Position numbers and translations under genes: made by a program | From: Ruminococcus flavefaciens | Lineage (GTDB): Bacteria; Bacillota; Clostridia; Oscillospirales; Ruminococcaceae | Length of the DNA: 64,000 nt | Assembly (NCBI GenBank): GCA_015067005.1 | Contig: SVNH01000016.1 | Location: forward strand, 1-64,000 | Direction of reading: 5' to 3' | Shown here: one piece after another, positions 8,874-17,764 of the stretch | How positions within the stretch are numbered: position 1 is the stretch's first letter | How the letters are laid out: the number at the start of each line of letters is the position of its first letter | The notes under the pieces: generated by a model | The model's input: only the letters and a program-made list of their open reading frames with translations | Told to the model about the DNA's origin: nothing | Database searches by the model: none

Positions 8874-9631
8874 TGAATGATTCTGAGGACAAGCTTTTAG
8901 AAGCTAAACTCGGTGATATGGCAGACCGCTGTGAACGCTATGGATGTCCGGTATATTCATCGTTCCTCGATGAGCATGAATGTGTTGTTGCCGAAAAATG
9001 GTGCGGAGGACTCTCTTCTGACTTCGGCTGGACCTTCAGCGGCGGCTTTGCAGATGCAAGAAGAAAAATGCTTGCGGTCTATCCGATATATTGTTCTGTG
9101 CCGGCTGAAGAGGATTTCCCCATGAAATGCCTTACTTTCACTTACAGGAAAGAGGACAGGCTCACACACCGGGATTTTCTCGGAAGTTTTATGGGGCAGC
9201 GTTTAAAACGTGAGGTAATAGGGGATATTATTGTCAGCGACGGTGAGACCCAGACTTTCGTAACTGAGGTCGCAGCAAAAGCCATCATGGATTCAGTAAC
9301 AAAGATCGGAAGAGTCGGAGTTAAGATAACGGATGATGTGGATTTCAGGCTCGATGCAGAGCAGAAATACAAGGAGATAAGCGGAACTGTCGCTTCCCTG
9401 AGACTTGACTGCATCGTCAGCCTTGCGGCGAATCTCAGCCGCGAAAAAGCGGCTGCACTTATCCGTTCGGACAGGGTGGAGATAAATCATTTTACTGCTG
9501 CTTCAGTCTCCCAGGAATTGAAAGAAGGAGATATTCTTTCAATAAGAGGCAGCGGAAGGTATATTCTTTCCGGTATAGACGGTCTGACTAAAAAAGGCCG
9601 CATACACATAAATCTTCGTAAATATATTTAG
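8873..9631 (+). CDS. ylmH: S4-domain RNA-binding protein YlmH
   Basis: 252 aa. The N-terminal domain of the YlmH family (about residues 1-170) is followed by an S4 RNA-binding domain (about 178-245; LDCIVSLAANLSREKAAALI). YlmH is associated with division genes in Firmicutes and has been linked to ribosome rescue. The ATG overlaps the sepF stop by one base, which indicates translational coupling. It is followed 12 bases later by divIVA. Confidence 0.92.
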   Translation: MNDSEDKLLEAKLGDMADRCERYGCPVYSSFLDEHECVVAEKWCGGLSSDFGWTFSGGFADARRKMLAVYPIYCSVPAEEDFPMKCLTFTYRKEDRLTHRDFLGSFMGQRLKREVIGDIIVSDGETQTFVTEVAAKAIMDSVTKIGRVGVKITDDVDFRLDAEQKYKEISGTVASLRLDCIVSLAANLSREKAAALIRSDRVEINHFTAASVSQELKEGDILSIRGSGRYILSGIDGLTKKGRIHINLRKYI

Positions 9632-9643
9632 AGGTGAATAAAA

Positions 9644-10189
9644 ATGATAACTTCAAAAGATGTCAGAAATAAGAGATTTGAAAAGGCTGCTTTCGGCTAT
9701 AAGCAGGAAGAGATCGACGAATTCCTTTCTCAGCTTGAGGCTGAACTCGATGAGATGGAGCGTGAACGTGCCGAGGCAAACAATAAGATACAGATCCTTG
9801 CTGACAAGGTAAGAGAGTATATGAAGGATGAGGACGCTCTTAAGGACGCTCTCCTCGGCGCTCAGAGACAGGGACATCAGGTGATCTCTGAGGCTAACGA
9901 AAAGGCTGAATCTATCATTGCTGAGGCTGAGGCTAAGGCTGCTGCACTTGAGGATGAGGCAGTACGTCAGCACGCTGAAGCTATGGAGAAGAACCGCGAA
10001 GAGATCGCTAAGGAGAAGGAAGCTCTTATCGAGGCTCAGCAGCAGGTCGCTGATTTCAAGAAGAGCCTCTTCGATATGTATAAGAGCCACCTTGAACTTA
10101 TCTCATCTATGCCTGAAACTGTTGAGGAAGCTTCAAATTACGAGCCTGAAACAGCTGAGGAGATCGCAGCTGCTGTTGCTGCTGAATAA
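9644..10189 (+). CDS. divIVA: DivIVA-family polar/septal scaffold protein
   Basis: 181 aa. The N-terminal DivIVA domain (MITSKDVRNKRFEKAAFGYK, then EEIDEFLSQLEAEL) binds negatively curved membrane. Residues 35-150 form a long, strongly charged coiled coil that drives oligomerisation, and the tail is Glu/Ala-rich. GAGGTGA precedes ATG 9644. It is the last member of the yggS-sepF-ylmH-divIVA group and probably recruits division proteins to the septum or pole. Confidence 0.94.
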   Translation: MITSKDVRNKRFEKAAFGYKQEEIDEFLSQLEAELDEMERERAEANNKIQILADKVREYMKDEDALKDALLGAQRQGHQVISEANEKAESIIAEAEAKAAALEDEAVRQHAEAMEKNREEIAKEKEALIEAQQQVADFKKSLFDMYKSHLELISSMPETVEEASNYEPETAEEIAAAVAAE

Positions 10190-10302
10190 TCATATCGTTA
10201 AATATAACCGCAGACCGGCTTTCATGCTGCAAGCTAAGTCTGCTGTTTGTTTTGATAACGGGCTATGCCCAAAGGTAAGTAATTACCGTAAATCAGTTTG
10301 AA

Positions 10303-10340
10303 AGGAGGAGCTGGCGCTGCTGCGTCATGCTCGCATTAAA
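10303..10340 (+). promoter_or_regulatory. Strong Shine-Dalgarno placed far from the ileS ATG
   Basis: AGGAGG at 10303-10308 is 32 bases from ATG 10341, which has no closer site. A CTG codon at 10317, in frame with ileS and 8 bases after AGGAGG, would add eight residues (MLRHARIK). Either the spacer folds or translation begins at CTG. Confidence 0.5.
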
Positions 10341-13118
10341 ATGGCACAGGATTATAATAACACCCTGAATTTACCGTCAACAGAATTCCCGATGCGCGGA
10401 AATCTTCCGAAGAGAGAACCGGAAACTCTCGAAAAATGGGAGAAGCAGAGACTTTACTACAAAATGATCGAGAAGAATAAGGGAAAGAAGTCCTATATTC
10501 TCCACGATGGTCCTCCGTATGCTAATGGAGAGATACACATGGGTCATGCTCTTAATAAGACACTTAAGGATATTATTGTAAAGTATAAGAATATGAGCGG
10601 ATTCTGTGCCCCCTATGTTCCGGGCTGGGATACTCACGGACTTCCGATCGAACTGAAAGCAATGAAAGCTATCGGCGTCAAGGATGGCGCTATCCCTCCG
10701 ACAGAACTCAGAAAGCACTGCCGTGAATATGCTATGGCACAGGTCGCAAACCAGATGAAGGGCTTCAAGAGACTCGGTTCGCTGGGAGATTATGACTATC
10801 CTTACCTCACACTCCGTCCGGCTTATGAAGCAAGACAGGTCGAGGTATTCGGCTCAATGGCTAAGAAGGGCTATATGTATAAGGGACTTAAGCCGGTTTA
10901 CTGGTGTCCTGACTGTAATACAGCCCTCGCTGAGGCTGAGATAGAGTACTCAAACGATCCGTGCTACTCTATCTACGTTAAGTTCAATGTAACTGATGAC
11001 AAGGGTATCTTCAAGGGCATGGGACTTGACCTTTCCAAGATATACTTCGTTATCTGGACTACTACTACATGGACTATCCCCGGAAACCTTGCTATATGTC
11101 TCGGACCGGAGTATAATTACACACTTGTTCATGTTGGCGATGAATACTACGTGATGGCAGAAGAGCTTGTAAGAACAACTATGGAAACTGCCGGTATCAC
11201 TGAATATACAACTGAGGGCTGCTTTACAGGCGCAGAGCTTGAAGGCATGAAGACAAAGCATCCGCTCTATGACCGTCGGTCACCGATCATTGTCGGCGAT
11301 CATGTAACTCTCGAAAGCGGTACAGGATGCGTACATACTGCTCCGGGCTACGGTGTCGAGGACTTTGAGGTCTGCAAGAAGTATGATGACATCGGTATCA
11401 TCGTATGTGTTGACGCTAAGGGCAAGCAGACCGCCGAAGCAGGCGAATTCGAGGGTATGGACACAGATCAGGCTAACAAGGCAATTGCTGCGAAGCTTAC
11501 AGAGCTCGGCGCTATGCTCGCTACACAGAAGATCGTCCACCAGTATCCGCACTGCTGGAGATGTAACAGCCCGATCATTTACAGAGCAACTGAACAGTGG
11601 TTCTGCTCAGTAAACGGATTCAAGGATGATGCGATCAAGGCTATCGAATCTGTAAAGTGGATCCCTGAATGGGGCGAGGACCGCATCAAGGGAATGGTGC
11701 GCGACAGAAGCGACTGGTGTATCTCACGTCAGAGAACATGGGGCGTTCCGATACCGGTTGTCTACTGTAAGGACTGCGGTAAGCCTATCTGTACTGACGA
11801 AACAATCGCTGCTATTGCTGATCTCTTCCGCAAGGAAGGCAGCGATGCATGGTGGACTAAGGATACTTCCGAATTTATCCCGTCAACAGTCAAGTGTGAA
11901 TGCGGCTGCGGCGAGTTTACCAAAGAATATGACATCATGGATGTTTGGTTCGACAGCGGTGTATCACACACCTCTGTTATGGACGGAGAGGACTTCCCGA
12001 GCCTTTCATGGCCTGCTGACCTCTACCTTGAAGGTGCAGACCAGTACAGAGGATGGTTCCAGTCATCACTTCTTACATCCGTTGTATATAAGGGTTCTTC
12101 CCCATATAAGGCTGTCTGCACACACGGCTGGGTAGTTGACGGCGAAGGCAAGGCTATGCATAAGTCTCTCGGAAACGGTATAGATCCGAGCGAGATCACA
12201 GACCAGTACGGTGCTGACATCCTCAGACTCTGGGTAGCTTCATCGGATTATCACAGCGACATCCGTATCTCAAAGACTATCCTCGGTCAGCTTTCAGATG
12301 CTTACAAGAAAATAAGAAATACTGCAAGATTCATCCTCGGAAACCTCGGAAACGGCAATGGTTTTGATCCTGATAAGGACAGCGTTTCTGATGATAAGCT
12401 TACAGAGCTCGATAAATGGGCGATTATGCGCCTTGATGCGCTTATTGACAAGGTCAAAGAGGGCTACGAAGCATTCGATTTCCACATCGCATTCCATGCG
12501 CTCCATAATTTCTGCGTAATTGATATGTCTAACTTCTACCTCGACATCATCAAGGACAGACTTTACTGTGAGAAGGAAGATTCTGTTGTACGCCGTGCCG
12601 CTCAGACCGCTATGTACCGCATTCTGAGCGCTATCGCAAGACTTGCTGCACCTATCATCTCGTTCACTGCCGAGGAGATATGGCAGTTCATGCCGCACTC
12701 CGCTGATGATGATACTGAGAGCGTATTCCTTAACCAGATGCCAGAAAAGTCAGGTATTGCATTTGATGCTGAGTTCACAGATAAGTGGAGCTTCATTTAC
12801 AGTACCCGTGAAGCAGTAAACAAGGTTCTTGAAGAAGCAAGAAATGCTAAGACTATTGGTAAGTCTCTTGAAGCTAAGATAATCATCAAGAGCAGCGATG
12901 CTGATTTCGACAGATATTCAGCACTTGCTGAGCAGTTCAAGGATATACTCATCGTATCAGGTGTTGAGGTTGAAAAGTCCGGCACTGAGACTTCATTTGA
13001 GGTCGCAAAGGCAGACGGTGAGAAGTGCGAGCGCTGCTGGTGCTACTCCAAGTACGTTGGCACAAACCACGATCATCCTACACTCTGCGAGAGATGTGCT
13101 ATTGCCATTGAAGCGTAA
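10341..13118 (+). CDS. ileS: Isoleucyl-tRNA synthetase
   Basis: 925 aa class I synthetase that charges tRNA-Ile. It starts with the typical N-terminal TLNLPSTEFPMR stretch. The HIGH motif appears as GEIHMGHA (about residue 60) and the KMSKS loop as AMHKSLGN (about residue 602). The central editing domain includes WTTTTWTIPGN. The C-terminal zinc finger has two CxxC pairs (CERCW and CERC). The length is normal for the bacterial IleS1 type. No T-box was found in the 150 bases upstream, unlike valS in this window. See the separate note on its unusual start region. Confidence 0.97.
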   Translation: MAQDYNNTLNLPSTEFPMRGNLPKREPETLEKWEKQRLYYKMIEKNKGKKSYILHDGPPYANGEIHMGHALNKTLKDIIVKYKNMSGFCAPYVPGWDTHGLPIELKAMKAIGVKDGAIPPTELRKHCREYAMAQVANQMKGFKRLGSLGDYDYPYLTLRPAYEARQVEVFGSMAKKGYMYKGLKPVYWCPDCNTALAEAEIEYSNDPCYSIYVKFNVTDDKGIFKGMGLDLSKIYFVIWTTTTWTIPGNLAICLGPEYNYTLVHVGDEYYVMAEELVRTTMETAGITEYTTEGCFTGAELEGMKTKHPLYDRRSPIIVGDHVTLESGTGCVHTAPGYGVEDFEVCKKYDDIGIIVCVDAKGKQTAEAGEFEGMDTDQANKAIAAKLTELGAMLATQKIVHQYPHCWRCNSPIIYRATEQWFCSVNGFKDDAIKAIESVKWIPEWGEDRIKGMVRDRSDWCISRQRTWGVPIPVVYCKDCGKPICTDETIAAIADLFRKEGSDAWWTKDTSEFIPSTVKCECGCGEFTKEYDIMDVWFDSGVSHTSVMDGEDFPSLSWPADLYLEGADQYRGWFQSSLLTSVVYKGSSPYKAVCTHGWVVDGEGKAMHKSLGNGIDPSEITDQYGADILRLWVASSDYHSDIRISKTILGQLSDAYKKIRNTARFILGNLGNGNGFDPDKDSVSDDKLTELDKWAIMRLDALIDKVKEGYEAFDFHIAFHALHNFCVIDMSNFYLDIIKDRLYCEKEDSVVRRAAQTAMYRILSAIARLAAPIISFTAEEIWQFMPHSADDDTESVFLNQMPEKSGIAFDAEFTDKWSFIYSTREAVNKVLEEARNAKTIGKSLEAKIIIKSSDADFDRYSALAEQFKDILIVSGVEVEKSGTETSFEVAKADGEKCERCWCYSKYVGTNHDHPTLCERCAIAIEA

Positions 13119-13131
13119 TTAGGACAATATT

Positions 13132-13157
13132 GCCTGCTGTCCCGACGGACGGCGGGC
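13132..13157 (+). terminator. Strong intercistronic hairpin between ileS and lspA
   Basis: An 11-bp stem with two G-U pairs (left arm 13132-13142, right arm 13147-13157) and loop CGAC. It is followed by GTATTCTTTG, a weak T tract, so it may terminate only partly or protect the ileS mRNA end. Confidence 0.5.
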
Positions 13158-13180
13158 GTATTCTTTGAAAGGAAAGATAT

Positions 13181-13702
13181 ATGCCAATACTTCTTGTTGC
13201 TGCTATCGTATTACTGATCATTTCGGATCAGGCAGTTAAATACTGGGCTGTGCATTACCTTAAAGAAAAGGAAAGCATACGCTTCATACACTTTGGCGAT
13301 TTCAAGATACTCGATCTTACCTATCTCGAAAATGACGGTGCTATGTTCGGAAGTATGTCCGGGCAGCGATGGTTCCTTATAGGCTTCACATCGCTTGTGA
13401 TAGCTGCAGGATTGGTCATAATGTTCATAACGATGAAGCGCTCAAAGCTTCTTACAGCTATCATACTTCTCTTCCTGTCGGGCGGTATCGGTAATCTCAT
13501 TGACCGTATCAGACAGGGGTATGTTGTTGATATGTTTGAGGTGAAGCTGTTCAATTTTGCAATATTCAATGTTGCTGATATTTATGTTACAGTTGCAGTT
13601 GCGCTGCTCATGATCTATGTGATATTCGTTGAACCTAAGGAAAGCAGGCGTAAAAAGCAGGAAGCTTCGGCTGCTGTCAAAGAGGCAGAAGGCAATGAGT
13701 GA
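13181..13702 (+). CDS. lspA: Lipoprotein signal peptidase (signal peptidase II)
   Basis: 173 aa polytopic membrane aspartyl protease that removes signal peptides from prolipoproteins. Family motifs are seen: DQAVKYW near the N-terminus, NDGAMFGSM, GGIGNLIDRIRQGYVVDM (first catalytic Asp) and FAIFNVADIYVTVA (second Asp). Four hydrophobic segments are evident and the tail is charged. It has a clear substrate in the window, the lipoprotein at 54968. Its last 8 bases overlap the rluD-like gene, the usual lspA-rluD pairing. Confidence 0.96.
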   Translation: MPILLVAAIVLLIISDQAVKYWAVHYLKEKESIRFIHFGDFKILDLTYLENDGAMFGSMSGQRWFLIGFTSLVIAAGLVIMFITMKRSKLLTAIILLFLSGGIGNLIDRIRQGYVVDMFEVKLFNFAIFNVADIYVTVAVALLMIYVIFVEPKESRRKKQEASAAVKEAEGNE

Positions 13703-14606
13703 GACAGTAAAGCTCACACCCTCAGCTGAGGATATTGGTACCCGAATCGACAAGTATATTTCGGACAATATTGCTCTTACCCGTTCGGCTGTGCAGGGAC
13801 TGATCTCGAAAGGTGCAGTTACTGCCGATGGGAAGGCGGTAAACAAGAACTACAAGCTTCGCGGCGGCGAGGTGATAACAGTTGAGATACCCGAGCCTGA
13901 GCCGATGGATGCTGTTCCGGAGGATATACCGCTGAATATCGTCTATGAGGACGATGATCTGCTTGTTGTCAATAAACCGAAGGGAATGGTCGTTCATCCG
14001 GCACACGGGAATTATACCGGAACGCTTGTGAATGCGCTCCTTTATCACTGCGGCGGAAGTCTTTCAGGGATAAACGGCGTGATACGACCGGGTATCGTTC
14101 ACCGTATCGACAAGAACACGAGCGGACTGCTTATTGTTGCGAAGAATGATGCTTCTCACCTTAAGCTTGCAGAGCAGATAAAGGCTCACAGCTTTACGCG
14201 TGAGTACGAGGCTGTCGTTACCGGCGCACTTAAAAACACGTCCGGTACTGTGGACGCTCCGATAGGACGCCATAAGACTGACCGCAAAAAAATGTGCGTA
14301 ACTACGGAGAATTCGCGGAATGCCATTACTCATTACGAAGTGCTGAAGCAATATGGCGGCTATGCCCATGTGAGACTTCGCCTTGAGACCGGACGTACTC
14401 ATCAGATACGTGTTCACATGGCTTATATAGGACATCCTGTGCTCGGCGATGACGTTTACGGAAAGCCTTACAAAGGGCTCGAAGGTCAGTGCCTTCATGC
14501 ACGTAAAATAGGCTTCATTCACCCGGCAACAGGTGAATATATGGAGTTTTCAAGTGAATTGCCGGAATATTTTCAGTCGGTTCTGAGAAAGCTTGAAAAA
14601 ATGTAG
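13695..14606 (+). CDS. 23S rRNA pseudouridine synthase, RluD/RluA family
   Basis: 303 aa. An N-terminal S4 domain (about residues 14-70; TRIDKYI and the RSAVQGLISKGAV helix) precedes the pseudouridine synthase domain. The catalytic Asp lies in HRIDKNTSGLLIVAKND. The RTHQIRVHMAYIGHPVLGD motif follows. ATG 13695 is the natural start, overlapping the lspA stop. The exact rRNA site cannot be told from sequence; RluD-type (helix 69) is most likely given the S4 domain and the lspA neighbour. Confidence 0.9.
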   Translation: MSETVKLTPSAEDIGTRIDKYISDNIALTRSAVQGLISKGAVTADGKAVNKNYKLRGGEVITVEIPEPEPMDAVPEDIPLNIVYEDDDLLVVNKPKGMVVHPAHGNYTGTLVNALLYHCGGSLSGINGVIRPGIVHRIDKNTSGLLIVAKNDASHLKLAEQIKAHSFTREYEAVVTGALKNTSGTVDAPIGRHKTDRKKMCVTTENSRNAITHYEVLKQYGGYAHVRLRLETGRTHQIRVHMAYIGHPVLGDDVYGKPYKGLEGQCLHARKIGFIHPATGEYMEFSSELPEYFQSVLRKLEKM

Positions 14607-14617
14607 GGGGAAAGCGA

Positions 14618-15439
14618 TTGTTTGAGGATATTTCCAGAGTTATACTGCTGAGCGATCTCGACGGTACACTGCTCAACTCACAAAAACAGATAACAGATAA
14701 GGACAGAAAGGCTATCGAACGCTTTATAGCGCTCGGCGGGCATTTTACAGTGGCTACCGGACGTACTATCCAGTCGTTTGAGCAGTTCCTGAGCATAATT
14801 GATATAAAAGAGCCGGTCATAATGTATAACGGCGCTGCGATATATGACTATGAAAAGGGCGAGGCTCTTTACACTCATCCTCTTCCGGACGGATGCAGGG
14901 AAATGACAGCGGCACTGCTTGAAGCAATGCCGGAAGCCGGAGGCGAGGTACTCAGAACTGACGGTACATATGTATTCCGCAATACTGATTACCAGCAGCT
15001 TCATACAAGGCTCTGCGGCATCGTACCAGAGTATGCTGAGCTCGAAAATATAGAGGACGGCGGCTGGCTCAAAGTTTTATTTTCACTTGCGCCGGAGGAC
15101 GTTACCCACCTCGAACTCCTCACAAGGCAGTTCGGGTATGATAAGAATGTAAGCTTTGTGCGGTCGGCGGATATTTTTCTTGAAATGCTGCCGCTTGGAG
15201 TAAGCAAGGGCTCTGCTCTTGAGCAATACAGAAAATTTCCGGGATATGAGGGATACACCTTCGTAGCTGTCGGGGATTTTGATAACGACATAGAAATGAT
15301 AAAGGCAGCAGATTACGGAGTTTGTCCGGCTAATGCTGAGGAAGATGTCAGAGCGGCTGCGGATCTTGTTCTTACAAAGACAAACGATGAGGGCGCGATC
15401 GCCGAACTGATAGAACATATTATAAGCAAGTGCAAATAA
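14618..15439 (+). CDS. Cof-type HAD phosphatase
   Basis: 273 aa. The HAD motif I DLDGTLLNS gives the nucleophilic Asp near residue 14. The region VATGRT is typical of the Cof/YidA subfamily (IIB cap), and the C-terminal motif IV reads VAVGDFDNDIEMI. The start is TTG 14618 with AGGGGG just upstream; no ATG fits. The substrate is unknown, but such enzymes usually act on sugar phosphates or FMN-like molecules. It follows the rluD-like gene by 11 bases. Confidence 0.87.
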   Translation: MFEDISRVILLSDLDGTLLNSQKQITDKDRKAIERFIALGGHFTVATGRTIQSFEQFLSIIDIKEPVIMYNGAAIYDYEKGEALYTHPLPDGCREMTAALLEAMPEAGGEVLRTDGTYVFRNTDYQQLHTRLCGIVPEYAELENIEDGGWLKVLFSLAPEDVTHLELLTRQFGYDKNVSFVRSADIFLEMLPLGVSKGSALEQYRKFPGYEGYTFVAVGDFDNDIEMIKAADYGVCPANAEEDVRAAADLVLTKTNDEGAIAELIEHIISKCK

Positions 15440-15477
15440 GCGGCTGAGCCGTTAATAATAATAAACCGGAGGTCATT

Positions 15478-16317
15478 ATGGACGCAAAAATGAAAAAAGA
15501 ATTGCAGAAAACAGCCTGCAAAGTCAGAATGGGCGTTATCGAGGGAACTTATAACGCAAAGTCAGGACATCCCGGCGGATCGCTCTCAATAAGCGATACC
15601 CTGACATACCTCTATTATGTTGTAATGAACGCAGATCCGAAGAATGCTGAGTCTCCGGACAGAGACAGATTCGTGCTCTCAAAGGGACATACTGCTCCTG
15701 CACTCTATGCTGTTCTTGCACAAAAGGGGTACTTCCCGGAGGAAGAGATCAAGTCGCTCCGCCATATAGGTGCGCTCCTTCAGGGACATCCATGTATCCA
15801 TACTCCGGGCGTAGATATGTCGAGCGGTTCTCTCGGACAGGGAATCTCCGCAGCAGCTGGTATGGCTCTTGCAGGAAAGCTTGATAAGAAGTCATACAAA
15901 GTTTATACTATCCTCGGCGATGGCGAGATAGAAGAAGGTCAGGTATGGGAGGCTGCTATGTTCGCAGCTCATTATAAGCTCGATAACCTCGTGGCTATCG
16001 TTGACAGCAACGGTCTTCAGATCGACGGACCTGTTGCAGAGGTATGCTCACCAGAACCTATCACAGACAAATTCGCTGCATTCGGCTGGCACGTTATAAC
16101 TATGGATGCTCACGATTTTGACAGCATCGAAAATGCTTTCAAAGAGGCTGCATCAGTTACCGGAAAGCCTGTTGCTATCATTCAGAAGTCAGTAAAGGGC
16201 AAGGGCGTGTCTTTCATGGAGAATCAGGTAGGTTGGCACGGAACTGCTCCAAACAAGGAACAGTACGATCAGGCAATGGCTGAACTCAGCGCACAGTTAA
16301 AGGAATTGGAGGACTAA
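15478..16317 (+). CDS. Transketolase, N-terminal (TPP-binding) subunit
   Basis: 279 aa. Together with the next gene it makes a split transketolase, which moves two-carbon units between sugar phosphates in the non-oxidative pentose phosphate pathway. The N-terminal half carries the thiamine diphosphate motif GDGEIEEGQVWEAAMFA and ends N..GL with Mg-binding residues (IVDSNGLQIDG). SGHPGGSLS near residue 24 is typical. CCGGAGGTCATT precedes ATG 15478. Split transketolases are common in Clostridia. Confidence 0.94.
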   Translation: MDAKMKKELQKTACKVRMGVIEGTYNAKSGHPGGSLSISDTLTYLYYVVMNADPKNAESPDRDRFVLSKGHTAPALYAVLAQKGYFPEEEIKSLRHIGALLQGHPCIHTPGVDMSSGSLGQGISAAAGMALAGKLDKKSYKVYTILGDGEIEEGQVWEAAMFAAHYKLDNLVAIVDSNGLQIDGPVAEVCSPEPITDKFAAFGWHVITMDAHDFDSIENAFKEAASVTGKPVAIIQKSVKGKGVSFMENQVGWHGTAPNKEQYDQAMAELSAQLKELED

Positions 16318-16321
16318 TACA

Positions 16322-17266
16322 ATGGCTGATACTATCAAAAAAGCAACCAGAGAAAGCTACGGCGAGGCACTCAGAGACCTTGCTGAAGAATACAAAGACC
16401 TCGTAGTTCTCGATGCTGATCTTGCCGCAGCTACCAAGACCGGAATTTTCAAGAAGGCTCATCCTGAGCGCTTCTTTGACTGCGGTATCGCAGAGGCAAA
16501 TATGATGGGCGTTGCAGCAGGACTTGCGACCTGCGGAAAGATACCGTTCGCTTCCACATTTGCTATGTTCGCTGCCGGAAGAGCATTCGAGATAGTCCGC
16601 AATTCTATCGGTTACCCGCACCTCAATGTAAAGATCGGCGCAACTCACGCCGGAATCTCAGTAGGTGAGGACGGCGCTACACATCAGTGCAACGAGGATA
16701 TTGCTCTCATGAGAACTATTCCCGGCATGACTATAATCAATCCATGCGATGATGTCGAGGCAAAGGCTGCTGTAAAGGCTGCGCTTGACTTCAACGGTCC
16801 GGTGTATATGCGCTTCGGACGTCTTGCAGTGCCGGTAGTCAATGACGCAGCAACATATAAGTTTGAGCTTGGCAAGGGTGTTGTTATGAAGGACGGCAGC
16901 GATCTTTCTATCGTTGCAACAGGACTTATGGTCAATGAGGCTCTTGAAGCTGCTAAAGTCCTCGAAGCTGACGGCATCAATGCAAGAGTAGTCAATATCC
17001 ACACTATCAAGCCTCTCGACAAGGAACTTATCGCTAAGTGTGCAAAGGAGACAGGTCTTATAGTTACAGCCGAAGAGCACAGCGTTATCGGCGGACTTGG
17101 TGCAGCTGTTGCAGAAGCAGTTACAGAAAGCTGTCCTGTAAGAGTTGTGAAGATAGGCGTGAACGATGAGTTCGGTTATTCAGGCCCGGCAGTTGATCTT
17201 CTCAAGAAGTTCGGACTTTCTGCTGAGAACATCGTTAAGGTCGTAAAGGAAAATATTAATAAGTGA
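16322..17266 (+). CDS. Transketolase, C-terminal subunit
   Basis: 314 aa. Contains the pyrimidine-binding domain (residues about 5-170, with FDCGIAEANMMGVAAGLA and the catalytic Glu region) and the C-terminal transketolase domain (about 185-305; VNIHTIKPLDKELI). It begins 4 bases after the N-terminal subunit gene, so the two chains are made together. A terminator follows. Confidence 0.94.
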   Translation: MADTIKKATRESYGEALRDLAEEYKDLVVLDADLAAATKTGIFKKAHPERFFDCGIAEANMMGVAAGLATCGKIPFASTFAMFAAGRAFEIVRNSIGYPHLNVKIGATHAGISVGEDGATHQCNEDIALMRTIPGMTIINPCDDVEAKAAVKAALDFNGPVYMRFGRLAVPVVNDAATYKFELGKGVVMKDGSDLSIVATGLMVNEALEAAKVLEADGINARVVNIHTIKPLDKELIAKCAKETGLIVTAEEHSVIGGLGAAVAEAVTESCPVRVVKIGVNDEFGYSGPAVDLLKKFGLSAENIVKVVKENINK

Positions 17267-17271
17267 CAAAC

Positions 17272-17307
17272 GTTCCGGAGACGCGCGATGTGTCTCCGGA
17301 CTTTTTT
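17272..17307 (+). terminator. Terminator of the transketolase transcript
   Basis: A 9-bp stem TCCGGAGAC (17274-17282) with GTCTCCGGA (17292-17300) followed by CTTTTTT. Confidence 0.88.
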
Positions 17308-17327
17308 GCAAAAATGTGAAATTTTTC

Positions 17328-17356
17328 TTGACAAGTCCGGAAATACGTGATATAAT
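17328..17356 (+). promoter_or_regulatory. sigma-A promoter for rpsF-ssb-rpsR
   Basis: Perfect consensus: TTGACA 17328-17333, 17-base spacer, TATAAT 17351-17356. Confidence 0.92.
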
Positions 17357-17390
17357 ATTTAAGTATCGTATTGACGGTACTAATTATCCT

Positions 17391-17412
17391 TGCCCGCAGT
17401 TGGTTGTGGGCA
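17391..17412 (+). promoter_or_regulatory. Leader hairpin of rpsF mRNA, candidate S6:S18 binding element
   Basis: An 8-bp stem TGCCCGCA / TGTGGGCA (one G-U) with loop GTTGGT, 17 bases before the rpsF ribosome site. Many bacteria carry an S6:S18-binding leader before rpsF with a conserved CCG; a CCG occurs here in the left arm. I cannot confirm the full motif by eye. A smaller AGTA/TACT stem lies just upstream (about 17361-17381). Confidence 0.4.
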
Positions 17413-17436
17413 TAAGCCAGAAGGAGGTGTACATTA

Positions 17437-17736
17437 ATGGCAAAGGTATCCGCTAAGTATGAAGTAATGGTTGTGTTCAGTCTCAAGAACGGCGAGGAGG
17501 CTATGAAGGCTCTCATCGAAAAGTTCAAGGAGAGAATCCAGCGTCACGCCGAAGCTGTTGAAGTCAACGAGGATTGGGGTAAGCGCAAGCTTGCATATCC
17601 TATCGAGGACGAGACAGAGGGCTACTATGTAATTTATACATTCCAGTCCGCTCCGGATTATCCCGCTGAGCTTTCAAGACGTCTTAACATTTCCGACGGC
17701 ATTCTGCGTTCACTCGTAACTGTTGTCGAGGAATAA
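17437..17736 (+). CDS. rpsF: 30S ribosomal protein S6
   Basis: 99 aa. S6 binds 16S rRNA as a pair with S18, whose gene is at the end of this operon. Typical features are the N-terminal KYEVMVVFSLK strand, WGKRKLAYPIEDETEGYYVIY and the C-terminal LRSLVTVVE. GAAGGAGGTG lies 7 bases ahead of ATG 17437. The leader upstream may provide feedback control. Confidence 0.96.
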   Translation: MAKVSAKYEVMVVFSLKNGEEAMKALIEKFKERIQRHAEAVEVNEDWGKRKLAYPIEDETEGYYVIYTFQSAPDYPAELSRRLNISDGILRSLVTVVEE

Positions 17737-17764
17737 GCTTCATTATTAAAGAGGAGAATGTCAG

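Noticed and set aside
9918-10301. 127-codon Leu/Arg-rich frame overlapping divIVA
   Set aside because: Frame-shifted reading of the divIVA coiled-coil region, with unnatural composition.
10190-10302. T-box ahead of ileS
   Set aside because: The stretch is too short and lacks the GGTGG T-box sequence and a terminator.
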